In this document: in pieces, positions 10,701-18,343 of the stretch
Layout of the letters: each line of letters opens with the position of its first letter
How positions within the stretch are numbered: position 1 is the first letter of the stretch
Made by a program: the position numbers and the translations under genes
Assembly: GCA_024399835.1 (NCBI GenBank)
Contig: JAKSNK010000001.1
Location: 1 to 64,000, forward strand
Length of the DNA stretch: 64,000 nt
Direction: 5' to 3'
Source of the DNA: Paludibacteraceae bacterium
GTDB taxonomy: Bacteria; Bacteroidota; Bacteroidia; Bacteroidales; Paludibacteraceae
The notes under the pieces: generated by a model
The model's input: the letters and a program-made list of their open reading frames with translations, nothing else
The model's database searches: none
What the model was told of the DNA's origin: nothing

Positions 10701-11744
10701 TCCCGAACGCATGGTCGTATTCTTCGTAGCAGTAGGCGAGTCGCCTATATTGGCAAGGTTGACAGTCTCCGTCTGCGTTGAACCGGCAGCCGTTCCGTAA
10801 GTGTAAGTCACATTCGTATTGGGATACAATGCCACCACATTGAATCGGGCTTGCTTAGTGCCTGTCGGGAGTGCCAAATAGAAGTCCGTTCCTGCCTTGT
10901 CAATCGGAATGATTTGCTCTACGGCATACCCCTCGGAATAGGAGTTGTCAAACGGTATTTTCGGTGCTTGGTTACCCGAAAAAACGGCTATCGGTTTATC
11001 CGAACAGATAGTGCTACCGGTAAGGTCAACGCGCCCGCTACCCGCCATCGCCTTGGTCTGACTGGCAACCAGCACAGACTGACCACGCTGCAGGACAATG
11101 CGAATCTGACTGCCGGCATTCGTGCCTGTAATCGTTTTGGCATTGGGAGTAATCAAAACAGTCGTGTTATTCTCGGTTGCCACCACCGCAAACTGAGTCG
11201 ATTTGGTATCGTCACTAAAGGTTTGCACCACATACTCCTTACCATACGCAGGACAAGGTATGAGCAAAGTGGCGTCTTGTGCAATAGAACTCTCACTACC
11301 CGCCTTGGTGAACGCATAGCAGGAGAAAATGCGTGTATCCGTAGGATCGGTATTGTAGATATGGAAACTCTTGCTCAACGCTTTTTGCGTATTATCACCC
11401 GGATTGACAGTAGATGCTTCGATATAAGCATTCTTGGCATTTGCCGCAGGAACGGTCAATTTAGCAACACCGCCCGAAGTGGAAGTAATACTCTGGCGAT
11501 AAGTAATACCACCTGCCAACTCAATCGTCACATTGACCGATGTATCGGCTGCAATGTAGATAGTAAGTTCCAATGACGGGTCGTTGTTCTTGAAATTGTT
11601 GTCGTCAATAAACACACCCCAAAAGTCATTTCCTTTGGTTGTCCATTCACGAGTGGTTTCTTGAGCAAAAACAGAACTAATGCCGGCAATGCCAAACAAT
11701 GCAATCAACAATAGTCGTGACAAGTGATGATAGTACCTTTTCAT
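1782..11744 (-). CDS. giant exported repeat protein with IgGFc-binding-like N-terminal region and T9SS-like C-terminus
   Basis: About 3320 aa. The frame is open upstream to 11894, but the ATG at 11744 starts a good signal peptide (MKRYYHHLSRLLLIALFGIA...VFAQ) and sits 22 nt below a strong promoter, so it is preferred. Residues about 40-500 resemble the IgGFc-binding family (conserved AIFSGN-like and EQIIPIDKAGTDFYLALPT segments). From about residue 745 to 3030 there are about 33 units of about 69 aa, each with a CDS[VIT]xxLxLxVxPxY core, a D(T/S)xC cysteine, then a W/F-rich strand and a YxDSLxT segment. The last about 80 residues (ELYDIYGSLYTSG ... VKVIVH) resemble a type A T9SS sorting domain. 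It is probably surface-exposed or secreted. The N-terminal and sorting-domain calls rest on pattern recognition, not a profile search. Confidence 0.8.
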   Translation of the reverse strand: MKRYYHHLSRLLLIALFGIAGISSVFAQETTREWTTKGNDFWGVFIDDNNFKNNDPSLELTIYIAADTSVNVTIELAGGITYRQSITSTSGGVAKLTVPAANAKNAYIEASTVNPGDNTQKALSKSFHIYNTDPTDTRIFSCYAFTKAGSESSIAQDATLLIPCPAYGKEYVVQTFSDDTKSTQFAVVATENNTTVLITPNAKTITGTNAGSQIRIVLQRGQSVLVASQTKAMAGSGRVDLTGSTICSDKPIAVFSGNQAPKIPFDNSYSEGYAVEQIIPIDKAGTDFYLALPTGTKQARFNVVALYPNTNVTYTYGTAAGSTQTETVNLANIGDSPTATKNTTMRSGQVETIVIHSDKPITVRQFLTCGPANKEEIPISEFESMDVNWGNPADARIADWTTRVKTSRVVIKKMDPVEIEGGYIPPQKHYVALILPTNEIGLLTITNSKGQPVTVDAGSFTAFPSNPSMSHGSVLLSESSKDDWFDIQTTGNGFTGFVYGLTNGIGYQYTLDFNPYTDVDSLFIQNEAPIMSRYSYDLPYMENKGWYQRQFADWRSQKSVRLDTAYVCDSTVLNFYGKLHKEWNLDSVVWKVFPCDKKNKPIYSQMVGHYLNTDIETLDQFFDHQFINDPQAELQPEDRDPFTLYEVDMLLYRKHVLCEDALPTYRDTLRTMVHVFRAYNDTVRRMVCVTDTARFFYDNPAHDSIAGEVLDSTVFFSRDGLPTGDYQMGFELGLNTWTRSYRTVSGCDSMMTFELYVCDTMRVVLDTTVCENEPLRFPGSLYFQDETFDTAGVYYDTLKTVGCEEMRAKYDPLGLFNGCDSIFQVNLHICDTFMIHTRDTFCANGRWELPYEWRRDGRLETDSLIRQLYFTEDDTCQWFEFRDTVKTISCPACAQGGCDSIFVLHLYVAPSFYEQLTDVYCGQHYDPALGKLVDIPYSWSACTADSVFDRNNARMIPVDSIQHMALGTTNSFVDSRHSEFGCDSVTELTLTRNKAYLHVDNHNMADNEQFEWRGTIYGPFAEREEPYIFHDSLTTIYTLCDSIYRLEITVGHTFVETVVADICDTSMFVWTGHTSSDKYDAMSPSPRALWDRTNMRTVYSDQLYGNKSGLHVSGFDGFAPEMYEIVDSMKMTIVVDGKPITTDSVWILQLHVHPTYRIEQTLHLCNNDTVTWQNRLYMGAKFDGTPAVTPYKTVDVGELLDSAKYSSAFTCDSSYYLTLHVYQTFYQEEDSVACQGDPFVWTLHEGHAFVDEDGDPIQIDHLTDEWGDYVLYDRLHNPECAECEKGLGCDSVYRLHLTVHPSYKDARAVVVKDTICSKDLPYRWDGHDGFVFYTDTTINDTIFTQTYLCDSVVTLQLKVIDNSDRVTDTVLCQNDAADYFGLQRHYFSPRDSMPGDYLFVQTITAEGKCEFQEQLHIRLNPSYYKEFLDTVCRDTLGGTYEWIGHNPARFAALPIDQAGNFTYYDSLLTANNCNCDSVWVLRLTVLPSYYTDTTAKMSDEQVLTWEGVTYGGELAVEPHDITVTKDTTVELHWHTTVTNSDRFCDSTRVLFIRLGHTFRDTLRDVTCGNEPYAWMGKDHTGADSLRRVIMPEQWEGQTSYFTSDTYLTVLEFDSVYNLELTVLPFYPVTAERTTVDSVCQGNPYEWENHPRRLYLTSEHAWIDNPAEYVASLPCGTYVFHDSIGTAGAYLCDSVWALSLRVDSVYNMPAESRTMCENDTVVWEQCLYVGVKFDGAYQPDLYKAVITDLSAQPLYADLTTYPTIHGCDSTVNLNLRINPAYTRVEATDTTYAHICDNETYSFYHDRICNEHGEWVVSSHEANDTRIGRYVLVDTIPSVEYGCDSVVAHVVLVHPTYYIQLYDTVCRDTVNTTWEWTGREGRTVYSEGTRQRIDPTTIPIHTAGLYQFADSTLTRSCDDCPDGGCDSIMVLHLTVLPSYYLEQTDTMSDEDYMVWEGTTYVGAKCPYIPTPGEKVVVASDPYNTYQVTYPTKLVGSHACDSTRVLHIRIGKVYRDTTFDFVCDNCIYQWDKPDQHGGSHPVYINGKDIEGESMFCYDSLKTVFGFDSIYVLQLYKSPTYRLTMQDTVCQNTPYEWKGHEHHGLWDEVRRMRTSTIATAESGWYTFVDSLKTQTYFTDPHNMHSRVTGCDSVWTLTLYIPPVYEFVDSLHVCDNDTLRWQHRLYAGNYFNDSTLLNRMVAEHQIDTFIVYSEGWHRDQVTYPSQFGCDSTHVLDIQVRGVDRVHLHHIIGDNDTQWSFCPSGDTDKDNCHTASDFHVDDYTDPTRPDRHFVFVDTTVNVLGCDSVVWDTLDVYPTYRFDTTAFTCGNVRFDWRKYEYLNYRTSGTYYDSLRTKTHGMDSVYVLHLTVVPALETHEDYTMCKNDTLLWNNQKIFFNPEQSVAKKQTFIAHFATDYGCDGIHYLNVTFCQNYDFYHTDTICLSDSLLWRGKYYRVAGDYADSLRTSTCPDCDTGVGCDSVYHLKLFNYPTYSFYETDTVCRDTLRPEYTWINQHGDVVPLEQPVLIDRAGTFRYEKSYATQTMACDSTYILDLVVLPTYRFDSTAVMCDNDSIVYHGHKYVGNKAGGTWSAGTYVDTVRFTTTAVPGHACDSTYIFGLIVYPTYGEVEDLDTICDNETFDFHGHIYNQHGEWVSPLHEVQTFILDSTVMSVHGCDSAVLHKVTVFPTWRFTQTDTVCQDTVHTEYTWVNTHGDVITPDAPILLTQPGTNTYTKSFSSRANRCDSVFEMQLTVLPIYRFDETRTICDNDSVLWQNRWYKGNRTGGTWSAGVHTDTVRYTTTAFGPHHGCDSTYILTLTVLPTYDAVPQQFTICDNEPYDFHGHIYNQHGEWVNPHLQDGEFVLDTVLLSVLGCDSAVRHIVTVHPTYRFYCDSQICSNQTVEWHDRIYHSDSATLIYDSVNTVTRFGCDSIFYLKLQVNQAYEFHEDSSICADQSFTFRWHNVSQYIEVKPNSMSKYSFHDSLLTVHTACDSVFTIDLHVYAFRYDTLYDTLCTGDSYAFRDSVWTRGGTYHYHSTNQYGCPELTTIYLTEITPTRVSVHALDVCADASVVKVAFTMQGKRPRTYRVEYSPAALAQGFENADYLPMTDDTLYLDLPYHSDPQDYVRPDQYAAKLFFEGVCIDSTLTSRDIAFTVRYPSWIIPQHWNDVINILVPSLNGGYDFSGYQWYRDNELLMGETKPYYYDPHYLLPTSSYYVALRRTGEDYYICSCAMTPNVQGIDPTTPTTPYVSVVPTDVVKENPVVNILSVSGGEYELYDIYGSLYTSGSYDNLDHNAFQVRLPAVPGAFIFRLFDRGAGEREVKVIVH

Positions 11745-11765
11745 ATTAGCGCATAAAATAGCATA

Positions 11766-11797
11766 CAAAGATACACATTTTTTTGAATATACGCAAA
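11766..11797 (-). promoter_or_regulatory. promoter of the giant repeat protein
   Basis: On the minus strand the -7 box TATCTTTG lies at 11766-11773 and a -33 TTTG at 11794-11797, separated by 20 nt. Expected start about 11760, 16 nt upstream of the ATG at 11744. Confidence 0.7.
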
Positions 11798-11833
11798 TAA
11801 AAAAGTATTTTTTATTTTTTTTATTTTTACCGT

Positions 11834-11865
11834 CTTGCAAATTCAAAAAAAAAATTGTAATTTTG
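11834..11865 (+). promoter_or_regulatory. promoter of valS
   Basis: The -7 box TAATTTTG lies at 11858-11865. A weaker -33 box, CTTG, is at 11834-11837 with 20-nt spacing. The expected start is about 40 nt upstream of the valS ATG. It is divergent from, but does not overlap, the promoter of the giant gene. Confidence 0.6.
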
Positions 11866-11908
11866 TGCGTTATTACAAATTGTGTCGTAATCATTTAATT
11901 CCTCAATA

Positions 11909-14587
11909 ATGGATAGCAAATACAACCCAACAGACATCGAAGCGCAATGGTATCAATATTGGCTCGATCATCAATGTTTTCACAGTGAGCCGGACAGCCG
12001 TCAACCCTTTACGGTAGTTATTCCTCCCCCAAATGTAACCGGAGTGTTGCACATGGGGCATGTACTGAACGAAACAATCCAAGACGTGCTCGTTCGCCGG
12101 GCACGGTTAGAGGGCAAGAACGTGTGCTGGGTTCCCGGTACCGACCACGCTTCGATTGCCACCGAAGCCAAAGTTATCAAGCGCCTCAAGGAACAAGGTA
12201 TCAACAAGAGCGATTTGACCCGTGAGCAGTTCCTCAAACACGCATGGGAATGGACCGACGAACACGGAGGAATCATCCTCAAGCAATTGCGCAAATTAGG
12301 TTGTTCGTGCGACTGGGATCGTACCGCCTTCACAATGGACGAAACACGCTCTAAAGCGGTCATCAAAGTATTCTGCGACTTATACAAAAAGGGATTGATT
12401 TATCGTGGTTTACGCATGGTCAATTGGGATCCCGAACGACAGACCGCACTATCCGACGAAGAGGTGATTTATCACGATGAACACAGCAAATTTTATTACT
12501 TGCGATACAAAGTTGCAGAGCCGGGTGTTACGAATCCCGAAACAGGGGCAGACTACGCCATTGTAGCCACCACGCGACCCGAGACCATATTTGGAGATAT
12601 AGCCGTTTGCATCAACCCCAAAGAGGAGAAAAACCAATGGTTGAGAGGCAAACATGTAATCGTTCCTATTGTCGGGCGCGAGATACCTATTATCGAAGAC
12701 CGATATGTGGAAATCGGCTTCGGAACAGGTTGCCTGAAAGTGACCCCTGCACACGATATGAACGACTATGCTTTGGGACAAAAATACAATCTGAAGACGA
12801 TTGATATTTTCACGGCAGATGCCCATCTCAACATGGACAGTATAGAGCCGGAACTGAGACCCAATGTACTCAAATATAACGGTCAGGACAGATTCGACTG
12901 TCGGTCGACCGTCGGCAAAGACCTTGAACAACAAGGGCTATTGGAGAAAGTTGAAGACTATGACAACAAGGTGGGATATTCGGAGCGCACCAATGTGCCC
13001 ATCGAACCACGATTGAGCTTGCAATGGTTCATCCGCATGCAGCACTTTGCAGACATCGCCCTGCCGCCTGTCATGAACGACGACATCGTCTTCTATCCCG
13101 CCAAATACAAGAACACCTATCGCAATTGGCTGGAAAGTATCAAGGACTGGTGTATCTCCCGTCAGTTGTGGTGGGGGCACCGCATTCCTGCTTACTACGA
13201 AGCCGATCTGCTGGCGCAAACAGGATTGGAGGACTACCCCAACGACAAGATTATCGTCAGCGAGACCAAGCCCGAAGGCAACTATGTACAGGACGAAGGC
13301 GCATTGGATACATGGTTCAGTTCATGGCTATGGCCCATCTCGCTATTCCTCAATCACGGCGAAGACATCACAAAACTGCAACAGGAAGACGGCAAAACAG
13401 CGCGTGAGATTGACTATTACTACCCCACTGCCGACTTGGTTACCGGACCGGACATTATCTTCTTCTGGGTGGCACGCATGATAATGGCAGGGTATGAATA
13501 CATGGGTAAGATGCCCTTCAAACATGTCTATTTCACAGGAATTGTGCGCGACAAATTGGGTCGCAAGATGTCCAAATCACTCGGCAACAGTCCCGACCCG
13601 TTGGACCTGATTGCCCGCTACGGCGCGGACGGCGTGCGTATGGGTATTCTGCTCTCCGCGCCTGCCGGAAACGATATTCTCTATGACGATTCGCTATGCG
13701 AACAAGGGCGCAATTTCTGCAACAAGATATGGAACTGCTTCCGTATGATACAAGGATTGGCAGTAGAAGATATGCCCCAACCGACCGCCTCAAAGACGGC
13801 AACCGATTGGTTCAGGAGCAAACTGAACGCCGTAGCTGCCGAAGTGGATGACCTGATGAAGAAATACCGTCTGAGCGAAGCATTGATGGCTATTTACAAA
13901 CTCTATACGGACGAGTTCTCCGGTTGGTATCTGGAAATGATCAAACCTGCCTACCAACAGCCGATAGACAAGACATCGTACGACATCACGCTGCAATATT
14001 TTGATGAAATGTTGCGCTTGCTGCACCCATTCATGCCCTTTATTACAGAGGAATTGTGGCACAACTTAGGCACTCGCCAAGACGGCGAAAGCATCATGTA
14101 CGCAATGCTGAACAAAGAAGGGAAGATTGACTCCAAACTGTTAGACGAAGTGGAATTTACCAAAGAGGTTGTTGCCGGTGTACGCAATGTGCGTGCCTCC
14201 AAGAACATACCTCCGAAGGAAAAGATGACACTCATCAGCCCGATTGCCCTGTCCGAACTCGTAGGCAAACTTGCCAATGTGGATATTGCAGATAAAGCCG
14301 CTGCCGCCGATGTTGCAGCCGGTGCCATATCGTCCTTTATCGTCGGCACAACCGAGTTCAGTATTCCGCTGGACAGTTTTGTCAACAAGGACGAAGAGTT
14401 AGCCAAACTGCAAGCCGACTTAGCCCATCAAGAAGGGTTCTTGAGAGGCGTAATGGCTAAACTGAACAACGAGCGTTTCGTTGCCAATGCCAAGCCGGAA
14501 GTTGTAGAATTGGAACGCAAGAAAAAGTCCGATGCCGAGCAGCGCATAGCAACCATCAAGGCAGCCATAGCAGCATTGCAGCATTAA
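11909..14587 (+). CDS. valS: valine--tRNA ligase
   Basis: An 892-aa class I aminoacyl-tRNA synthetase that charges tRNA-Val with valine in the cytoplasm. The HIGH motif appears as [11 protein letters not shown] near residue 45 and the KMSKS motif as [10 protein letters not shown] near residue 551. The large connective peptide (editing domain) lies between them, with [10 protein letters not shown] near residue 220. The last about 65 residues form a charged coiled coil ([13 protein letters not shown] onward), the tRNA-binding arm typical of ValRS. Length is normal for the family. It is a stand-alone gene; its stop is only 1 nt from the stop of the convergent exported-protein gene, with no visible hairpin between them. 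Confidence 0.97.
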   Translation: MDSKYNPTDIEAQWYQYWLDHQCFHSEPDSRQPFTVVIPPPNVTGVLHMGHVLNETIQDVLVRRARLEGKNVCWVPGTDHASIATEAKVIKRLKEQGINKSDLTREQFLKHAWEWTDEHGGIILKQLRKLGCSCDWDRTAFTMDETRSKAVIKVFCDLYKKGLIYRGLRMVNWDPERQTALSDEEVIYHDEHSKFYYLRYKVAEPGVTNPETGADYAIVATTRPETIFGDIAVCINPKEEKNQWLRGKHVIVPIVGREIPIIEDRYVEIGFGTGCLKVTPAHDMNDYALGQKYNLKTIDIFTADAHLNMDSIEPELRPNVLKYNGQDRFDCRSTVGKDLEQQGLLEKVEDYDNKVGYSERTNVPIEPRLSLQWFIRMQHFADIALPPVMNDDIVFYPAKYKNTYRNWLESIKDWCISRQLWWGHRIPAYYEADLLAQTGLEDYPNDKIIVSETKPEGNYVQDEGALDTWFSSWLWPISLFLNHGEDITKLQQEDGKTAREIDYYYPTADLVTGPDIIFFWVARMIMAGYEYMGKMPFKHVYFTGIVRDKLGRKMSKSLGNSPDPLDLIARYGADGVRMGILLSAPAGNDILYDDSLCEQGRNFCNKIWNCFRMIQGLAVEDMPQPTASKTATDWFRSKLNAVAAEVDDLMKKYRLSEALMAIYKLYTDEFSGWYLEMIKPAYQQPIDKTSYDITLQYFDEMLRLLHPFMPFITEELWHNLGTRQDGESIMYAMLNKEGKIDSKLLDEVEFTKEVVAGVRNVRASKNIPPKEKMTLISPIALSELVGKLANVDIADKAAAADVAAGAISSFIVGTTEFSIPLDSFVNKDEELAKLQADLAHQEGFLRGVMAKLNNERFVANAKPEVVELERKKKSDAEQRIATIKAAIAALQH

Positions 14588-14588
14588 A

Positions 14589-15905
14589 TCATTCCTGCAC
14601 TTTGCGGTAACGACCCTCAATCAGCAACATGCCCGGAAGAATCTCGCCGCCGCTGACTTTTTTGAAGGTGGTATAATTGAGGTTACTGCCTGCGTCTTGC
14701 TCCAAAACAGCATTATAGCGATTGTCCCAAATTTGTCCTTTGACAGGTTGGACGGTCGCTATATATTTGTATGAAGTGACTTTGGTTTCAGGGTTATAAA
14801 GCCGTTGCACCACCTGGAATTTGCTACTCTCCGTTATACCCTCTTTCAGTCCTATTTTAGCGGTATAGCCACTAATCGTCCCCTTGTTTTCCAGCACACT
14901 ATAGACGGGCGTTTTGACCTTAAAGTCCTCGTACTGTTTGCCCAAAGCGACGATGTTCTTGTCCACCGAGCGGGCACAAATCGTTTTAACCAATTCGGAA
15001 CGGTCGTATTTGCCCTTCAGCGTACTCTTCTTATCGTACTCGTATTCGTGAGCCACATAACGCACGCGGAAGGTAGATTGGTCGTCCAAGAATGCCTGTA
15101 TTTTAGCGGCATTGGGCTTAGCGGTATAGTGATACTTGTAGAAAATATCGGCAATGGAATCATTCCACACCAGTTCGTAAAGGTAACTATGCGTTTTGAC
15201 ATTAAATCCCGTAAAACTATCTGCAATAGCACCTACTCCATCGGCTAATTGCCGTCCTGTTTTTCCTCCCAAGAAGGCATCTAACAGCCCACCTATGATT
15301 GCCATACCGGTTTTGGCGGCAGCAGCTTCTTCCTCTGCCGTCACATAAGTGATGTCATTGACCAACACAAAAGTATGCCCGATCAATTCCAAACCCGCGT
15401 CGGACAGGGCTGCTACACCCCGCACGGTCTGCAGGGCAAGTTCGACATCCACATCGGAGGCGGAGTATTGTCCGCGCTGCTGAATCAGTTCGGTATCAAA
15501 GACGGCAGATGTATCCATAGAGGACATATTAAACCATTTGGCAACCATATACTTACCCACTTGCGCATTGTTGAGCAGAGTCTCGAAATACTGCGCATTC
15601 TGCTCAATTTCCGTATTGGACAGCGGATGCCCGTATGTGGCTTTGAACAAACCGCTCTTGCTACGCTGTACACCTTGCACCTGACTATTGTCTATGATAC
15701 GCCATTGCAGATTGTGGTCGTCGTACTTATCCGGCATAGGCAAAGCCAAATACGCCTCGTGTATATCGGGTCCAAACTCATCCTCGGGGTGAAAAACCAA
15801 GATAGTAGCCAACGAATTGCGCTTGTAGTCCAATACACCTACAGACTGCGCCAACAAGGGCACAGTCAATAGGAGCAGACCTAAGGCAAAGAGATTTTTT
15901 CTCAT
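14589..15905 (-). CDS. exported protein of unknown function
   Basis: 438 aa from the ATG at 15905; the frame could also open at a TTG two codons upstream, but MRKNLFALGLLLLTVPLLAQ is a complete signal peptide. The mature protein has a long alpha/beta region, a Gly/Ala-rich hydrophobic stretch near residues 205-235 (TGMAIIGGLLDAFLGG) that could be membrane-active or a buried helix, and a C-terminal part rich in strands (LEQDAGSNLNYTTF, GEILPGMLLIEGRY). No known family is recognised. It is the last gene of a five-gene block of exported proteins, 23 nt below its neighbour. Confidence 0.65.
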   Translation of the reverse strand: MRKNLFALGLLLLTVPLLAQSVGVLDYKRNSLATILVFHPEDEFGPDIHEAYLALPMPDKYDDHNLQWRIIDNSQVQGVQRSKSGLFKATYGHPLSNTEIEQNAQYFETLLNNAQVGKYMVAKWFNMSSMDTSAVFDTELIQQRGQYSASDVDVELALQTVRGVAALSDAGLELIGHTFVLVNDITYVTAEEEAAAAKTGMAIIGGLLDAFLGGKTGRQLADGVGAIADSFTGFNVKTHSYLYELVWNDSIADIFYKYHYTAKPNAAKIQAFLDDQSTFRVRYVAHEYEYDKKSTLKGKYDRSELVKTICARSVDKNIVALGKQYEDFKVKTPVYSVLENKGTISGYTAKIGLKEGITESSKFQVVQRLYNPETKVTSYKYIATVQPVKGQIWDNRYNAVLEQDAGSNLNYTTFKKVSGGEILPGMLLIEGRYRKVQE

Positions 15906-15928
15906 TGTCAATATGTGATTTTATAAAC

Positions 15929-16858
15929 TTAGCGTAAGAAACCTATATTGGTCGAAACGGGTTGCTGGTGATTACCGTAAGCAATACCGACCTGACGGGC
16001 AGCATCAATGCGCTGTTTCTCCAAATCAACGCTATCCTGATACTTCTTCATTTCAAACTTCCAATCGTCCAATACTTTGGCTTTAATTTCCTTATAAACA
16101 TCCATTGCCTCGCCATAGCAAGCGGCATCGGGGTATATTTCCGCCAAGTACACGCCTGCCTTGTGTGCGCCGGTAGCGTTTTGCTCAGCAGCCCATGCCA
16201 TGCGTGCCTTTTGCAAGTTCTGCACACATTGGTAATCCTGATAAGCGTGGAAAATAGCCAAACCCGACTTGATGGCTTCGTCGTAATGTTTGCATTGCGA
16301 AGGAATAACCATCACCATCGACAGAGCGCGCTCATACTCGTGCATTTCGCTCAATGCCATGGCTTCCTTGATGATACGAGGCGCCTCGCTGTCGTAGTAA
16401 GCGATAATCTTGTTTTTACCGTCCTGAATAAACTTAGCCATTGCAGGGGAATTGGTATTGAGGTGCTTGAGAGCATCCATGTACGCACGCGTTTCGGAGC
16501 GACCTACGCCCTTAATCGTCTGTGAAGCGGTGGAAAGTACAATCTTCTGTGCCACATCGGCAACATAGAAAGTAGCATCCATCGATTCGATAATCTGCAT
16601 GGGAGGACCAGGCAGAACATCCTTGTCCTGAGGAACCATAAAGACGGTCAATACGAACTGTCCATTATTGTCTAACGAAGCGATGCCGTTTTGTGCCAAC
16701 AATTGGTTTAACTTGTTGGCAACCTGTACCTTGGCAGTCTCGGGGAAAGGTTCAGTCAAGTCCTCGACGGCTACGGTCAACGGCATAAATTCAGTTTGTG
16801 CTATCAAACAGATGCACGCTGTGCACAATACGCTGCACAATGTGAGAAATCTTTTCAT
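15929..16858 (-). CDS. exported protein of unknown function
   Basis: 309 aa with signal peptide MKRFLTLCSVLCTACICLIAQ. Early residues (FMPLTVAVEDLTEPFPETAK) lead into a domain predicting the state of a paired low-expression allele-like motif VLTVFMVPQDKDVLPGPP, followed by a helical C-terminal half with YYDSEAPRIIKEAMALSEMH and YERALSMVMVIPSQC, which looks TPR-like, and a final QDSVDLEKQRIDAARQVG coiled segment. Function unknown. It sits between the DUF6175 gene (18 nt upstream) and the 438-aa gene (23 nt downstream), all on one strand, so co-transcription is likely. Confidence 0.65.
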   Translation of the reverse strand: MKRFLTLCSVLCTACICLIAQTEFMPLTVAVEDLTEPFPETAKVQVANKLNQLLAQNGIASLDNNGQFVLTVFMVPQDKDVLPGPPMQIIESMDATFYVADVAQKIVLSTASQTIKGVGRSETRAYMDALKHLNTNSPAMAKFIQDGKNKIIAYYDSEAPRIIKEAMALSEMHEYERALSMVMVIPSQCKHYDEAIKSGLAIFHAYQDYQCVQNLQKARMAWAAEQNATGAHKAGVYLAEIYPDAACYGEAMDVYKEIKAKVLDDWKFEMKKYQDSVDLEKQRIDAARQVGIAYGNHQQPVSTNIGFLR

Positions 16859-16876
16859 ATCAGTTGGATTTAAGAG

Positions 16877-17830
16877 TTATTTTTCACCAAGAATAATGAC
16901 CGCACGCCCCAGTCCTTTCATTACGACCTTAGCGGGGATGTTAAACGGTTCTTTTTTGAGTGCCTTTTGCAGTTTTTTAGCAAACGAAGCGGCATCCATA
17001 GCAATTCCATAGTCGTCATAGAGGGGAATACGCACTTGCGTAAAGTCCATGTGCGTTTCGCTGGCGGCTTTGAGGGAGAAGCGTTGGCTCACGGTATTCT
17101 GCGCCATCCAGCGTTGGATAATATCACCCAATTCGTCATCGCCGAACTCCGTTTCAAGATCCACGCCTGCAGCATTGCCGTCAAACACTTTGATGTCAAT
17201 ACGCACTTCACGACCGTTCTCCTGCATTTCTGCAAAGTGGTCCATCAAACTGTTTTGGAAATTATCCATACGCGAAACGATGGCTTCCTCCAACAACACA
17301 GCCACATCGGCACTCATTGACGGCTCACCCGTACCGCTGACAGCAGCCACAGACTTGCTGGTATAAGCGTCTTTTGCCTCCAGGATGTAGGTAAGCGAGT
17401 GCTTGGGACCATAATCTTTCACTTCCCATGTCAGTTCAAGAATAATATCCGCTTTGGCAACCCGACTGATTTGGTCGAGGGGCGTTTCGGCTAATTCGTT
17501 GCCGTTCTTAGACATTGTCAGGTGGTCTTCGGCACGCTCCTGGTCAATGTTTTTGAGAGTTTGCTCCAAGTCTTCCAATGGGAATTGGCGTGCGGCAAAC
17601 AATTCGTTGATTTTAGCGATAGCCAGTTTGAGGTCGGTGTTCTGCTGCAATGCCTCTCTATAAGAAGGTACTTTCTGCATATAGTCCAAGTTCATCACTT
17701 CGGTATAATAACCGTTGTTGATACACCAGTTCTCGGATGGGAACACCATCAATTCAGGTTTTTTGATTTGAGCCATCATACTGATGCACATAGCACCAAG
17801 CACGATACTCAAGGTAAATAGTCGTTTCAT
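16877..17830 (-). CDS. DUF6175 family exported protein
   Basis: 317 aa with signal peptide MKRLFTLSIVLGAMCISMMA. The mature start KKPELMVFPSENWCINNGYY, the internal AKADIILELTWEV, the GTGEPSMSADVAVLLEEA segment and the C-terminal ending MKGLGRAVIILGEK match my memory of the Bacteroidota DUF6175 family, whose function is not established. No catalytic motif is evident. It is the third gene of the exported-protein block and starts 11 nt below the lipoprotein gene. Confidence 0.75.
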   Translation of the reverse strand: MKRLFTLSIVLGAMCISMMAQIKKPELMVFPSENWCINNGYYTEVMNLDYMQKVPSYREALQQNTDLKLAIAKINELFAARQFPLEDLEQTLKNIDQERAEDHLTMSKNGNELAETPLDQISRVAKADIILELTWEVKDYGPKHSLTYILEAKDAYTSKSVAAVSGTGEPSMSADVAVLLEEAIVSRMDNFQNSLMDHFAEMQENGREVRIDIKVFDGNAAGVDLETEFGDDELGDIIQRWMAQNTVSQRFSLKAASETHMDFTQVRIPLYDDYGIAMDAASFAKKLQKALKKEPFNIPAKVVMKGLGRAVIILGEK

Positions 17831-17841
17831 AGCAAATTATA

Positions 17842-18342
17842 TTATAATTCGTACATATTTTGTGCAGGGATGAGTCCATCTGCCTGCAGTTTTTTCTTCA
17901 AGTCGTCCCGTTTAACGGTAACAGTCACCATTTGCACCATTTGTTTGCCATTGCGCTCGTAGGTGGTAGTAGCAGTACGCTTGTCATGCAGAGAAGCATA
18001 TTTAGTCCACTCTCCGCCATCGGCAAAGAAAGCATTAAAGTAGTCCTCGTGTTTGGCTTGGATATTCTTGTCAAAGCATAAGGGTTTGAGCGGTTGTATG
18101 CCGTTAGAGCCGGCATCAACGCCCTCGAACATCACTTCCTTAACGGCTTTGCGCTGTGCATCGGTAAAAGCGATAGCGGCATTGCGTGCCTTGACTTGTA
18201 CGCGAATCACATAAGTACCGTCGTAATTAGCAGTCAGCACTTTGCTGGGAGCATCGTAAACGGCTTGAGACTTGTAAGCGCCACAACCGGCGAACAAAGA
18301 TAAGATAGCCATAACGGCTACGAAAGAAATTGTCTTTTTCAT
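17842..18342 (-). CDS. small lipoprotein, paralogue of the adjacent upstream gene
   Basis: 166 aa. The open frame extends upstream to 18489, but the ATG at 18342 starts a lipoprotein signal with lipobox LFAGC (MKKTISFVAVMAILSLFAGC), so that start is chosen. It is a paralogue of the neighbour at 18344-18844: both have a YVIRV/YLVTV strand, an (R/Q)C?RKAV..V(M/L)F.G helix, a YF(N/D).FF..GGE(W/F).KYAS segment and end with a V.V..D(D/E)L(K/R)K pattern. Membrane-anchored, probably facing the periplasm or outer membrane. Function unknown. Confidence 0.7.
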   Translation of the reverse strand: MKKTISFVAVMAILSLFAGCGAYKSQAVYDAPSKVLTANYDGTYVIRVQVKARNAAIAFTDAQRKAVKEVMFEGVDAGSNGIQPLKPLCFDKNIQAKHEDYFNAFFADGGEWTKYASLHDKRTATTTYERNGKQMVQMVTVTVKRDDLKKKLQADGLIPAQNMYEL

Positions 18343-18343
18343 A

